Below are positions 8,110 through 17,897 of a stretch of DNA of 64,000 bases, piece by piece. Numbering within the stretch: position 1 is the first letter of the stretch; each line of letters begins with the position of its first letter. Origin of the DNA: Parabacteroides johnsonii DSM 18315. Its GTDB lineage: Bacteria; Bacteroidota; Bacteroidia; Bacteroidales; Tannerellaceae. A program made the translations under genes and the position numbers. The stretch spans positions 310,001 to 374,000 of the forward strand of contig NZ_CP102285.1 in NCBI RefSeq assembly GCF_025151045.1, in the 5' to 3' direction. The notes below the pieces were generated by a model. That model saw only the letters and a list, made by a program, of their open reading frames with translations. It was not told the DNA's origin and ran no database searches.

Positions 8110-9144
8110 ATGAGTAAGATTTATTTCCTTCCTGTAAAACATGGCGATGCGTTCATTATAGAATGCGTTCGTGGAGATACTCAGGGGGTAGTCGTTGTTG
8201 ATGGTGGGCCAAGGAGTTGTGGGTTTGAGCTTAAGCGCAAGTTGAATGAGTTGGGCACTCCTGACCTTATGGTACTGACCCATTATGATGAAGATCATAT
8301 TGGTGGAATTCTGCAGTTGGTAGACACATGCTTGGACGATAACATGATACCAGCTAAAGAGGTATGGGCAAACTGCGCAGGTTACGTAGAGGTGGCAGCG
8401 AGTAAGTATACAACTGCCGCACACGGTATGCTGCTATCCGTAAGGTTGAATGAATTGGCAAAGCAACATGGAATGGTCTGGCGTAATGATTTGCATGAGG
8501 GGATGGAGTTTGATAGGCCTTTTGCCAGCATAGAGGTGGTATCACCTACAGAGGATGTCACGAAGATGGTCATAGAGAAACAGAAAGATGAAGCGAGGCA
8601 GCTATTGAATGCGACTCAGAAGGATACGATAGACCTAGAGAAACCTCTCGATAAATTAGCAAAAGAAATACCCCCAGAGCCTAATCTGAAGAAGGATAAT
8701 GAATTGGCAAATGCAGCGAGTATAGCCTTTATCCTAAGGTGTGATAATCTGAGCATATTGATGTTGGGCGACAGCTATCCCCAGAATGTGGAGAGATACC
8801 TGAGAGAGGAAAAAGGCTACTCTGAAGAAAACCCATTAGTCGTTGATTTCGTAAAGGTATCGCATCATGGAAGTAGAAACAATACGAGCAATAGCTTATT
8901 GGACATTATCCAATGTGATAAGTTTATTATATCGACCAACGGAGGCAACGGAAGTTCCAATCACCCCGATAGAACTACAATCGCTCATATTTTATGTCAC
9001 ACGAAAAGGAACATGGACACAAAAGTACATTTGTATTTTAATTATAAATTAGAACTGATTGAAACAAATGGTATTCCTTTTTTAAATGAAGGCGAATGTG
9101 AAAAATGGAATTTTGAAGTACATGATAATATCAAAGAACTATGA
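8110..9144 (+). CDS. Metallo-beta-lactamase-fold protein of Avs-like defence pair
   Basis: A 344-residue MBL-fold hydrolase of the ComEC/Rec2-like branch. The metal-binding motif is HYDEDH (His58, Asp60, Asp62, His63), followed by an LGDS segment near residue 220 and VSHHGS (His252-His253) near residue 252. There is no signal peptide. The stop overlaps the start of the next gene by four bases (ATGA), so the pair is translationally coupled. In AVAST type 1 systems a metallo-beta-lactamase gene accompanies a protease and a STAND NTPase, and this arrangement matches that theme. Its substrate is unknown; it may act as an effector or nucleic-acid/nucleotide hydrolase after activation. Confidence 0.8.
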   Translation: MSKIYFLPVKHGDAFIIECVRGDTQGVVVVDGGPRSCGFELKRKLNELGTPDLMVLTHYDEDHIGGILQLVDTCLDDNMIPAKEVWANCAGYVEVAASKYTTAAHGMLLSVRLNELAKQHGMVWRNDLHEGMEFDRPFASIEVVSPTEDVTKMVIEKQKDEARQLLNATQKDTIDLEKPLDKLAKEIPPEPNLKKDNELANAASIAFILRCDNLSILMLGDSYPQNVERYLREEKGYSEENPLVVDFVKVSHHGSRNNTSNSLLDIIQCDKFIISTNGGNGSSNHPDRTTIAHILCHTKRNMDTKVHLYFNYKLELIETNGIPFLNEGECEKWNFEVHDNIKEL

Positions 9145-12100
9145 ATCTGACAAAAGCAAACATAAAAGCCCTAAGAAAGGTAACAGTTAAGATTGAGTGT
9201 TCCAACAACAATAAAGGATCGGGCATCATCGTTTCTGTCGGAGAGAACCTCTATGTCCTTACTGCTGCACATATAATACAAAAAGATACCAAGGATGGCC
9301 CTCTAGACAAAGAGCAGATAGGTATTTTGCTCAAGAGGAACAGCCGGACATTCCACTTAACTGTGGAAGAAGTGGTTTACTACAACAAGCCAGAAGAGGA
9401 TGATGCTACTGTGTTGCGTGTGATAAAACCCAACGGTATGCCCACATCGGGACTTGACCAAGTGCGACTATTGACAACGGATATATCTGGCCAAGCAATC
9501 CTCTGTGGTTTTCATAAAGACGACACTTCTCTGAAAATCTACGATGTTGTAAAACGAGGGGAAAAAAGTTGGGCAAGTACAGATATTCAACTTCAGTTTC
9601 AAAATTTAAGTCCTAAAATAAACTTTGAAGGAACATCTGGAGGAGGTATCTTCTATCAAGGTACGGACGACGTACTGTATATGGTTGCCTATATGTCGGA
9701 AGTAGGTAGATTTGATGGGAACAACAACGAGTTTATTTGTATGCCTTCATCCAATTATATTCCAAGCGGATTGTTGGATTCCATTGTCGACAGTCGTGAA
9801 TATACGTTTATTGCCGACACCGGTGTGGCTCGAGAGGTTGATAGCCGTCAACTGTTAAATCTATTAGACAAATCCGATTATAATCTGAATCAGACTGGTT
9901 ACTTTATAGAAAACGATAAGACGAAAGAGATTATCGACCAACTGAGGGACGATGATACTTCAACGCTGCTGCTGACAGCATTATCGGGAATGGGTAAGTC
10001 AAAACTGATTTATGAGGCTTTCAAGGAGACAGAACGCGAACCAAACCGATATTATACGAAATTTAATGGTAATCGAGATAAACTGATGGGCGAGTTGAAG
10101 CAAATACTGAAAGATAATCCCGAAAGTGATGGAATTATCATCGTGGATGACTGCCCAATGGAACTTGTTACGGAAATTATCAGTATCAGAGATAAATACA
10201 ACAACTTATTTCGATTGATTTTTGCTCATCATGACTATTTTAATGAAGAGCTTGAACGTATCACTTTCCCCGTTATTAAGTTAAGACCTCAAGACATGGA
10301 GGAGAGCATAGGACACTATATTAGTGAGGCACTGCACGAAGATGAACAGAATAAGAATGACATTTTGGTTATCAAACAGTTAGCAGGTGGATACCCTCAA
10401 ATGGCGATAGAACTTGTTAAGGCATACAAGAATAACAAAATTGCTGGTCCCGAGGATGTAACGCATCTAATGCCGAAGTTACTAAACCTTACCCCCAATA
10501 AAGAAGAAGAGGAAAAAAAGATTTGGCAAACATTATCACTTTGCTTACCCCTCCCTTATGAAGATGCTACACATGAGGGTTTTGCATACCTGTTAGGTAA
10601 CAATCACGTAACGCCACTTAACGGAATGGAATATGAAGAGCGGAGGAGTATCGCGGTAAGAATCGTGACGAAATACCATCCAACACTGATTGATATACAA
10701 GGCAAATGGCTTTATGTAAGGCCATTTCCACTAGCTGTCTGGCTGACTGCCGAGTGGTTTAAATATGTGTGTAATTCACGGATACATTTCAACGAACTTA
10801 TTGAGGACATCAAAAAACAGCCACCAAGCATACAAACAGCCATTAGCGAAGGCTTCTGTAAGCACATACAGCAGATGTCCGGTAACAAGGAAGCATTTAA
10901 AATGGTAGGGCAACTGGTCAATGCAAACATCGACCACCCTTTTTTCGACGAGGAGAACTTATGTTCTGGTTTGGGTTCTGAACTTTTCCTCGCCATGAGT
11001 ACCGTGAACCCTGCCGCTATAGCTACACATTTACGGAGAGTGCTTGGATACAAGGATATCGATTGGCTGAGAGAACAGGTTTATGGTGATGTAAGGCGGA
11101 ATATAATCTGGGCTCTAGAACGTCTTTGCTTTGCCCGCGAGAGTTATCATGATGGCGTGTTCATGATGGCACGATTGGCCGTGGCCGAGAATGAAGAGAT
11201 TGGTAATAATGCTACGGCACAATTAGTTCAACTGTTCCATATTTATTTAGCAGGAACAGAAGTAAATCTGAAGGATCGCTTGGCGACCCTGCAAGGACTC
11301 ATCGATGAGAGAGAGACTTATATACCGTTAACCATACGTTGCTTTGAAGCTGCATTACAAAACGGAGGATTTGTCCGGATAGGTGGAGCCGAGAAGTTCG
11401 GATTTGAGAACAGGAAGGACTATACACCGAATACTTGGGATGAAATCTTCGAATACTGGTACGGATGCCGGGACTTGTTGTTGGAATGGATAAACAAGAA
11501 TCCTGAGATTGTCAATCTCTTGGCCGAAATGGCAGAAAGAAAAGTCTACAATTGGGCACGTACAGTACGAAAGGAAGTCTTTGTTCCGCTCTTGGAGAAA
11601 ATAGCAGAACTAAAAAACTATGCCTGGGACACTGGTTATGAGGCCTTATTCCAGATGGTACATACCTTTGGCATCGACGCGAAATCCTTAGGAATTGCGG
11701 GACTGATGGAGAAAATGAGGAACCAATCTTTTAAAATGCAACTGAACGAAGCCAGGTATATACAGCATGGACAATACCGACTGAAGGACAAAGAACAAAT
11801 CGAGTTATCCGAGAAACTGTATGCTCCGCTGGCGGCTGAGTTCATAGACAAGGAGATATATGCTAATACTGAAGAAGTGAAAGCGTTACTTGAGGATAAC
11901 AAGTATATTCCTATCGAGTTTGTAAAACGATTAGTAACAACAGCCACAGACGAACAATTAGGAATACTTTTTGATACCATCTTTAATGTATTAGCAACAA
12001 TGCCCCAAGACTTCTATAGCCCGTTTTTTGGTAACCTATCTTCATGCGCCAAGGAAAAGAAACCACTGTTGTCGTTTCTGAAGAGATTAAGAGATGACGG

Positions 12101-13091
12101 ACATGAATACCTATATGTATCATTAATGGCCAGCACCGAAGACGATAAGATAAGTCATTTTTATCAGCTTTTTTCAGAACAAGAGAGCGGAGTTCTGACG
12201 ATAGACTATCTAGCTACTTATCTCCAGTATTTCAGGTCGAATAGTTCCGAACATTACTTGTTAATACTAAAGGCTCTGAGAGATTGTTTTCCTGATCGTC
12301 CAAATGATTTGATTGCATACGTAATATCAGAACGATTCATGATGCGAAAAGACGACCTAGACGAAACTGTTAACATTGTAAAAGAAGCGATGTTAAAGTT
12401 TCAAATAAATAGCAATATGGGACATTTACTATATGACTATAGCCGTCTTCTTGTAGAGACCTTACAATTATGGCATGATGCTGAATTTGCAAAGCAAGTA
12501 AACAGGAAGTTTATCGACTTGTACAACACTCAGATGGTGCATTTAAATACTGAAGGAGTGTTCACAGAATTGTTAAAGGATTATTTCGATGATGTATGGC
12601 CGGAATTTGTTAATGCTTTTTTGGGAACAGATACTTTCTTGTTCTATTTCCAAGTGAAGGATGAGCTGGGGTCTGGGTTTAGCTTTGACAAAGGTCCGCT
12701 ATTTGATATCAACGAAGAGTTAATCAAACAGCTTTGCATAGAGAATCCAGAGTCTGCACCTGCAAGGATTGCCTTAATGGTACCTTGCTTTGAAAAAGAA
12801 GACGATGGAAATGAAAAAGAGTATTTCAATAAATGGATTATCTGGCTTCTGGATAATTTCGGGGAACGAAAAGATGTAAGGGATAATATTTCATCTAATT
12901 TAGGCTCTTTCTCATGGAGTGGTGATATATCCCCATATTACGAGAGGAATATCAAATGTTTTGAACAGTTGTTGGATCATCAAAAACAAGAGGTACGGGA
13001 ATGGGCACAAAAATGTATTAATAACGAAAAGAAGTTGCTTGACATGGAGAAAGATGAAGAGGATTTTAGGAAGATAAGACACGAAATGTAA
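9141..13091 (+). CDS. Trypsin-like protease fused to STAND NTPase (Avs-like sensor)
   Basis: A 1316-residue protein. Residues 1-220 form a trypsin-like serine protease: His44 in TAAH, Asp87 or Asp88 in EDDATVL, and Ser166 in GTSGGG. A STAND-type NTPase follows: Walker A with Lys286-Ser287 (SGMGKS), and Walker B IIIVDD with Asp336-Asp337. The rest, about residues 480-1316, is long and helical with repeat-like character and would be the ligand-sensing region. Avs proteins recognise phage proteins through such C-termini and fire an N-terminal effector. Here protease and sensor are in one chain, with the MBL protein as partner. The assignment to the Avs superfamily is by architecture; the exact type is uncertain and the trigger is unknown. 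Confidence 0.8.
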   Translation: MNLTKANIKALRKVTVKIECSNNNKGSGIIVSVGENLYVLTAAHIIQKDTKDGPLDKEQIGILLKRNSRTFHLTVEEVVYYNKPEEDDATVLRVIKPNGMPTSGLDQVRLLTTDISGQAILCGFHKDDTSLKIYDVVKRGEKSWASTDIQLQFQNLSPKINFEGTSGGGIFYQGTDDVLYMVAYMSEVGRFDGNNNEFICMPSSNYIPSGLLDSIVDSREYTFIADTGVAREVDSRQLLNLLDKSDYNLNQTGYFIENDKTKEIIDQLRDDDTSTLLLTALSGMGKSKLIYEAFKETEREPNRYYTKFNGNRDKLMGELKQILKDNPESDGIIIVDDCPMELVTEIISIRDKYNNLFRLIFAHHDYFNEELERITFPVIKLRPQDMEESIGHYISEALHEDEQNKNDILVIKQLAGGYPQMAIELVKAYKNNKIAGPEDVTHLMPKLLNLTPNKEEEEKKIWQTLSLCLPLPYEDATHEGFAYLLGNNHVTPLNGMEYEERRSIAVRIVTKYHPTLIDIQGKWLYVRPFPLAVWLTAEWFKYVCNSRIHFNELIEDIKKQPPSIQTAISEGFCKHIQQMSGNKEAFKMVGQLVNANIDHPFFDEENLCSGLGSELFLAMSTVNPAAIATHLRRVLGYKDIDWLREQVYGDVRRNIIWALERLCFARESYHDGVFMMARLAVAENEEIGNNATAQLVQLFHIYLAGTEVNLKDRLATLQGLIDERETYIPLTIRCFEAALQNGGFVRIGGAEKFGFENRKDYTPNTWDEIFEYWYGCRDLLLEWINKNPEIVNLLAEMAERKVYNWARTVRKEVFVPLLEKIAELKNYAWDTGYEALFQMVHTFGIDAKSLGIAGLMEKMRNQSFKMQLNEARYIQHGQYRLKDKEQIELSEKLYAPLAAEFIDKEIYANTEEVKALLEDNKYIPIEFVKRLVTTATDEQLGILFDTIFNVLATMPQDFYSPFFGNLSSCAKEKKPLLSFLKRLRDDGHEYLYVSLMASTEDDKISHFYQLFSEQESGVLTIDYLATYLQYFRSNSSEHYLLILKALRDCFPDRPNDLIAYVISERFMMRKDDLDETVNIVKEAMLKFQINSNMGHLLYDYSRLLVETLQLWHDAEFAKQVNRKFIDLYNTQMVHLNTEGVFTELLKDYFDDVWPEFVNAFLGTDTFLFYFQVKDELGSGFSFDKGPLFDINEELIKQLCIENPESAPARIALMVPCFEKEDDGNEKEYFNKWIIWLLDNFGERKDVRDNISSNLGSFSWSGDISPYYERNIKCFEQLLDHQKQEVREWAQKCINNEKKLLDMEKDEEDFRKIRHEM

Positions 13092-13135
13092 AAATAATTA
13101 ACGCTGTACACACCCCACCTAAAATTTTATGTACT

Positions 13136-13173
13136 TGGAAATACGAGACTCTAAATTGAATCCCGTATTTCCA
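13136..13173. terminator. Hairpin between convergent Avs-like and Qat genes
   Basis: TGGAAATACG (13136-13145) and CGTATTTCCA (13164-13173) pair perfectly around an 18-base loop, partly self-complementary. It lies between the stop of the STAND gene and the stop of qatD, where a bidirectional terminator is expected. Confidence 0.5.
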
Positions 13174-13200
13174 TTTACACAATATATTTTTAGTGCCTAA

Positions 13201-13890
13201 CTATCTTTTAATAGTATATATAAGGCGGCTAAAATTATCATAAATGACACTTTCTCCCAAACCTATATTTGTTAGAGTATTACTGATTGAGCAAACTTTA
13301 TTAAAAGGGGCATCTGTTTCTGTTAGAATAAGATTACGTGGTATGCGCTTAATTATTTCTATTCCACTATTAGTTTTTGTCATTTTTTCGTTGACAGAAA
13401 AATAATATCCATGTTCTACTATCTTAGGAATTAGAGAGAGAGGACCTGAATACCAATGGAATATTACATTCTTAATGCCATAGGTAATCAGCATTTCGAA
13501 CAAGACTTTTTCAGCTCGTCTGGAATGGACACTTACTATTTTATTTTTTTTACTTAATAGCTGCAATACTTTCTCTAAAACGAAAACTTGATCATCTTTT
13601 GTTTTTAGTCCTTCGTTACTAAAATCTAGACCGATTTCACCAATATAGCTAGTTTTATCTAAACACTGGCTAAATAGTCGTAATTCATTTTTATTTTCGC
13701 TTGCATATAATGGATGAAATCCTAAAGCCAAACGTGAGAACTTATATTGTCTTACATGCTCATAGCCCAATAAAAAATGACTTGGCAGATTTGTCATTCC
13801 TATCGAGATATTCTTTTTTACCTCTTGTTGTTTGAGATACTGTTCAGGATTTGGCATCATGTCAAAATGACAATGGGTGTCTATAATCAT
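13201..13890 (-). CDS. qatD: QatD: TatD-family metal-dependent DNase
   Basis: A 229-residue TatD-like nuclease. Visible metal ligands are DTHCHFD (Asp4, His6, His8), the Glu of GEIGLDF, His in VHSRRAE, His in FHWYSG and Asp in TETDAP. It is the last gene of the qatABCD set and overlaps qatC by four bases. In the described Qat system a KAP ATPase, QatB, a QueC-like protein and a TatD-like protein together give phage resistance; the nuclease is the likely effector. It is slightly shorter than housekeeping TatD (about 260 residues). Confidence 0.9.
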   Translation of the reverse strand: MIIDTHCHFDMMPNPEQYLKQQEVKKNISIGMTNLPSHFLLGYEHVRQYKFSRLALGFHPLYASENKNELRLFSQCLDKTSYIGEIGLDFSNEGLKTKDDQVFVLEKVLQLLSKKNKIVSVHSRRAEKVLFEMLITYGIKNVIFHWYSGPLSLIPKIVEHGYYFSVNEKMTKTNSGIEIIKRIPRNLILTETDAPFNKVCSISNTLTNIGLGESVIYDNFSRLIYTIKR

Positions 13891-15302
13891 ATTCCTGCTC
13901 TTATTTGTATTTCATTTGTAGCTTTTTTCTTAAGCCAATTGATAACTTGTCTGTATGAGTGTAAGGCTAATGATGTATATTCATCTAACTCCTGCTTTTC
14001 TATAATTCCATTAAAGAATAGTTCTTGGCGAATTGTACGTTCATTCATTCTGTTTTTTAGGAAATACAGAAGAGCGTTAAAATCCCTATTCCTTTTTTGA
14101 TGTTTATTGTCAAGATTAAATTTAATGCCATGAAGTACATCAGTGCCAAGCAATGCCTCATTATCTAGACCTATTGTATCTAGTGCGACTCTTCTATATA
14201 AGCATGGCAAACACATACCACAATGTTTGATTTTGGCATTGCGTATTTCTATTCCGCTTTTGTCCCAAAAAACATTGTGACCACGTTTTGCACAAGAGCA
14301 TGATAAGTCAACTAATGATTCTAAAATTGCCTTTTTCGAAGTATCTTGACAGCACTCAAGAACCATGTCTGCTTTTGATTTTAATCGATATGGGTTGTAT
14401 ATTGAGTTTGATATACCTATAGCATATAAAGCCTCCTGTATGCGTTTGATAAAAGTAGGATGCGTAGTTCGAGTACTGCATGAACTCCTTCTTCCACTAT
14501 CAAGAGGTATATTTATTGATATAGTTCCATTCTCTGGAACTATCAATTGACATTGTGGGGATATTTTGTTTGCAATATATATTCCTGCTGCAAAAAATAA
14601 TAAGGAACGTGAGCGGAATGTACTCTCTGTTGGAGTTTTAATATTCCAAGAATGAGGTTTAAGCCCTGCGTTCAGCAACACTTGTTCGTATTTATTCGAA
14701 AAGATATTGTTTTCCCTGCAATATTCTAAAATGCTTTTTTGATCACTATGCTCTTTGCCCAGTTCCATATGTGAAACAAGTAGTATCTTTTTATCAACAG
14801 AGAGAGTGCTGGCCTCATCTATAAATCCAATCAATGAGTCTAAACCTCCTGAAAACAATGCAACCTTTTCAAAAAACTGAGGATCATATTCCTTTACTTT
14901 TTTAGTTGGATTATACGAGTATGAATCTGCCTGTATAAAGTGAATATCCCAATTGTCGCCCGTAAGAAAATTGATTGCTTTATTAAAAGCTTCACGACCT
15001 TTATTCATATCCTCAAGATTTATTACAGGAACATTCAATAATATCAAGTTTCGTTTCCATCCATCATCTGAATTAGACAAACGAAGTACAGCTCTGTCCA
15101 CATTATATACAATCATGGATAAAACTAATAAATCAAAAGCAACAGATGATGTATCTCGTGAAAACTCCCATAACTGTTTGGGATTAAACTTTGTGTTGAC
15201 AGAATGAATTTTTCCGTCACTTCCTTGAAATGAAAGAGTAAAAAGGCCAAAAACTTCGCTTGTTTTTGACGGAGTATAATTAATGTTTATTCTTGTTTCC
15301 AT
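13887..15302 (-). CDS. qatC: QatC: QueC-like PP-loop protein
   Basis: A 471-residue protein. After an N-terminal extension of about 140 residues specific to Qat proteins comes a QueC-like PP-loop ATP-binding motif SGGLDS at residues 151-156. Near the C-terminus a cysteine cluster (SCSCAKRG, then KHCGMCLPC) resembles the zinc site of QueC, the 7-cyano-7-deazaguanine synthase. In Qat systems it is thought to modify a partner protein or nucleotide; the actual substrate here is not shown. It overlaps qatB by 16 bases and qatD by four, so all are translated together. Confidence 0.9.
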   Translation of the reverse strand: METRININYTPSKTSEVFGLFTLSFQGSDGKIHSVNTKFNPKQLWEFSRDTSSVAFDLLVLSMIVYNVDRAVLRLSNSDDGWKRNLILLNVPVINLEDMNKGREAFNKAINFLTGDNWDIHFIQADSYSYNPTKKVKEYDPQFFEKVALFSGGLDSLIGFIDEASTLSVDKKILLVSHMELGKEHSDQKSILEYCRENNIFSNKYEQVLLNAGLKPHSWNIKTPTESTFRSRSLLFFAAGIYIANKISPQCQLIVPENGTISINIPLDSGRRSSCSTRTTHPTFIKRIQEALYAIGISNSIYNPYRLKSKADMVLECCQDTSKKAILESLVDLSCSCAKRGHNVFWDKSGIEIRNAKIKHCGMCLPCLYRRVALDTIGLDNEALLGTDVLHGIKFNLDNKHQKRNRDFNALLYFLKNRMNERTIRQELFFNGIIEKQELDEYTSLALHSYRQVINWLKKKATNEIQIRAGI

Positions 15303-16036
15303 ATATCCAATATTTCTGATGTTAAAGAATCCAGGTATTCTTTTCCTTCTCGGCTATTGAAGTCGATTTGAGTTAGTTCTTTGCTTAACTTCTCATCTAG
15401 TTCGTTATGAAGCCAACCTCTCATGTCCTTCTTTATTTCTTCGGGATTACTCCCTTTGTCAAATATGTGGCTTTGAAATAATTCTGCAGAATATTCCAGT
15501 ATGTATTCAATTTCAAATGTTATAATCCATTCATGAAGATCGTCATCTGTTGCATTCTGAAGTTTATCTTCAATTTCTTGTCCGTCTTTACAATCTGACA
15601 AAATATCATTCAGCACTTTATCCATTGCATAAGTTGCTGCTGCATCATCCATTGTAGAATCATTGTCTCCAATGATCTCGTGCAAAAGCAATTCCTTGAA
15701 ATCATGTGGCGTTTTCGGCTTTTGTGTATCAGGCAGTCTATCAATGCCTAAACTTGATACAAGTCCATATTGTTTAATATTGTTTAAAACAGTAGCCAAC
15801 CCTCTGACTGCATGTCCACCAGCACGTCCAAACGAACTGCCGCCTCTCTTACCTCCATGCCCTCCAATTCTGCCACCCCTATACAAACCATTGCCGAGCG
15901 CTATTCCTAAATTACCAAAAAACTTTGCATTTGAGGCAGGCTTATTGTCTGTTCCATTTGCTAGACTCGTCATGGCTCGTTTTGCTGCAGACCAATTAGG
16001 CGAAGATTTCAAATTATGTGATTGTGATGTACCCAT
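15287..16036 (-). CDS. qatB: QatB: Gly-rich component of the Qat system
   Basis: A 249-residue protein with the typical QatB opening MGTSQS, a glycine/basic-rich segment at about residues 45-80 (LYRGGRIGGHGGKRGG) and an acidic helical C-terminal half. No enzymatic motif is visible. Position between qatA (five bases away) and qatC (overlapping) supports the assignment. The N-terminal Gly-rich tail may be a target for the QueC-like partner; that is an inference. Confidence 0.8.
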   Translation of the reverse strand: MGTSQSHNLKSSPNWSAAKRAMTSLANGTDNKPASNAKFFGNLGIALGNGLYRGGRIGGHGGKRGGSSFGRAGGHAVRGLATVLNNIKQYGLVSSLGIDRLPDTQKPKTPHDFKELLLHEIIGDNDSTMDDAAATYAMDKVLNDILSDCKDGQEIEDKLQNATDDDLHEWIITFEIEYILEYSAELFQSHIFDKGSNPEEIKKDMRGWLHNELDEKLSKELTQIDFNSREGKEYLDSLTSEILDIWKQE

Positions 16037-16041
16037 ATTTA

Positions 16042-17874
16042 TTATTTTTGAATTTTTCGTTCGATAGCTTTTGTTAAAGGGTTCGCTTTTGGCAAACTAT
16101 TTATATAGTTATGTATCTCATTGCTTAATGAAAGCATTCTAACAAAAAATATATCCGCTTTTGTATCTATATCTTCGGTCTTTATATTACTGAATAATAA
16201 TTTTAATCTGTCTATTTTGTCACCAAATAATAAATTATTCTCATCGCAATTAAGTATTCTCCAACAATTTTCTGACTTTGGATCTTTTCTTAGGTTATCA
16301 TTAATCAAGTGAATAATCATGTCTTTTTCTGAATCATCGCAAGCATTAATAATTCCAGGCAAATCTCGCTTCATCATACTGTTTGTTTGCAAGGTACATA
16401 ATCTTCGGAATAACAGCATGACTTTGTTTGTAACCAACGAAGCTATTGGTTTTTCATTTTTCAAAGCATCTCGTGCTATCCAGAAGTAGTTTTGTAAATT
16501 TATATCTTTTAATGACGGATCTGAGCTTAACCATTGCCTCAAATAATCTGACGACCAGTTGTCTTTCCATTGTGGATTTTGAATACCATTTTCAGTTTTT
16601 GCTTCTTGCTCAACATCATCCAATGGCAAAACACCTCCATTTGCATTTTGAAGTTTATAAAGTTCTTCAAAACGAGAATTGTACAGTGTGTTGTACTCCA
16701 ATACCATTAGTTTGGTTAATACTTCAGGGCGTATATCTGTAAAACCTGCTACCTCAGCTAACTCTTGACGTACATATAAGGTATTTAGAAAACGTTTTAG
16801 TTGTCGTGGATTACCATTTAAAAAACGCTTAATAAGAGGTACAGTTGGTAAACGATATTCTACTGCATGAAAATCAATTTTTTTATCTTTGGAAATATTT
16901 GCTTTGATGTCATCTATATTATATTTGGAATGCTTGTCTGTTTTTCTGAACTCCAAATATTTCTGATGTATTTCATTAAAGTAGATATCATTTAAATGAT
17001 TTTTGCATAGAAGAAGTGTGATATAAGTCTCTTGCTCGTTGTCAGACAAACGTGGCAGTTTGTATGGTAGCTGAATGAGTTTTTCCAAATAGTCTGAAAA
17101 TGGACTGGATATATCTTCTTTCTTCATTTGAATAGGATAATGCTGACTAATAGCATATTCAATAATACGTTCATCTGCACCAATGATAAATGCGGTTTTC
17201 CTTACATTTACAAACAACTTGACGGCCTCCAGGCAACCAATAATTCTTTTGGGTTCACATCTATCCAAATCATCAATATAGACAACAACAGCCTTATATC
17301 CCATATCGTCAACCAATTCATCAAAGAGTTCTCTGAATGTTGCGATAAATTTTGATGTATTACCTTTTGCTACATCTTTAAGTAGATTGTTGTATTTATC
17401 CTTGTTTGTTATCTTATCAAGGTCTTCCTTTGTTGGCAACCATTTCTTCAGCCAATCAGGAGTGAGATTTTCATAGGCTTTCTTCAAGATAAATACGCCT
17501 GCTTTCAAAAAGTTGATTCGCTCGAGCAAATCATCTACCCGTTCAAATACATTTTTTCGCTTATTAATATCTTTGTCAAGTGCTTCTAATATACTTTCTA
17601 TCATTGTCAGTTTTGTTGAGTCATAGCTTTCAAACTGCCAACTATTAAAATACACTTGAAGTATAATCTTACAACCCTTTTCATGTTGAGATTTTTCCCA
17701 TTCATGCAAGGACTTTTGAAGCAATAGCATCAAACTACTTTTTCCAGATCCCCAATTTCCAAATACCCCTATGGAAATGGGTAACATATCATCATTCAAA
17801 ATTATTTTTTTGAGTAAATCTGCATGGACCTGATAGCCAAGCAAATCTTGCGTTGTTTCATTATCTGACCACAT
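16042..17874 (-). CDS. qatA: QatA: KAP-family P-loop ATPase
   Basis: A 610-residue KAP NTPase. The Walker A motif GNWGSGKS has Lys45, and the Walker B strand VVVYIDDLDRC near residue 200 has the KAP-type DDLDR. The protein is otherwise soluble-looking, without the membrane inserts of some KAP proteins. It starts the qat set but lies only 23 bases after the stop of the HerA-like gene, so it is probably transcribed from the upstream type III R-M promoter unless an internal promoter exists in that short gap or in the upstream gene. Confidence 0.9.
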   Translation of the reverse strand: MWSDNETTQDLLGYQVHADLLKKIILNDDMLPISIGVFGNWGSGKSSLMLLLQKSLHEWEKSQHEKGCKIILQVYFNSWQFESYDSTKLTMIESILEALDKDINKRKNVFERVDDLLERINFLKAGVFILKKAYENLTPDWLKKWLPTKEDLDKITNKDKYNNLLKDVAKGNTSKFIATFRELFDELVDDMGYKAVVVYIDDLDRCEPKRIIGCLEAVKLFVNVRKTAFIIGADERIIEYAISQHYPIQMKKEDISSPFSDYLEKLIQLPYKLPRLSDNEQETYITLLLCKNHLNDIYFNEIHQKYLEFRKTDKHSKYNIDDIKANISKDKKIDFHAVEYRLPTVPLIKRFLNGNPRQLKRFLNTLYVRQELAEVAGFTDIRPEVLTKLMVLEYNTLYNSRFEELYKLQNANGGVLPLDDVEQEAKTENGIQNPQWKDNWSSDYLRQWLSSDPSLKDINLQNYFWIARDALKNEKPIASLVTNKVMLLFRRLCTLQTNSMMKRDLPGIINACDDSEKDMIIHLINDNLRKDPKSENCWRILNCDENNLLFGDKIDRLKLLFSNIKTEDIDTKADIFFVRMLSLSNEIHNYINSLPKANPLTKAIERKIQK

Positions 17875-17897
17875 TTTATACTCTTAAATTAAATTGT

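Noticed and set aside
13887-15302. Housekeeping queC for queuosine precursor synthesis
   Set aside because: The long N-terminal extension and its position between qatB and a TatD-like gene fit QatC; no queD/queE neighbours are present.
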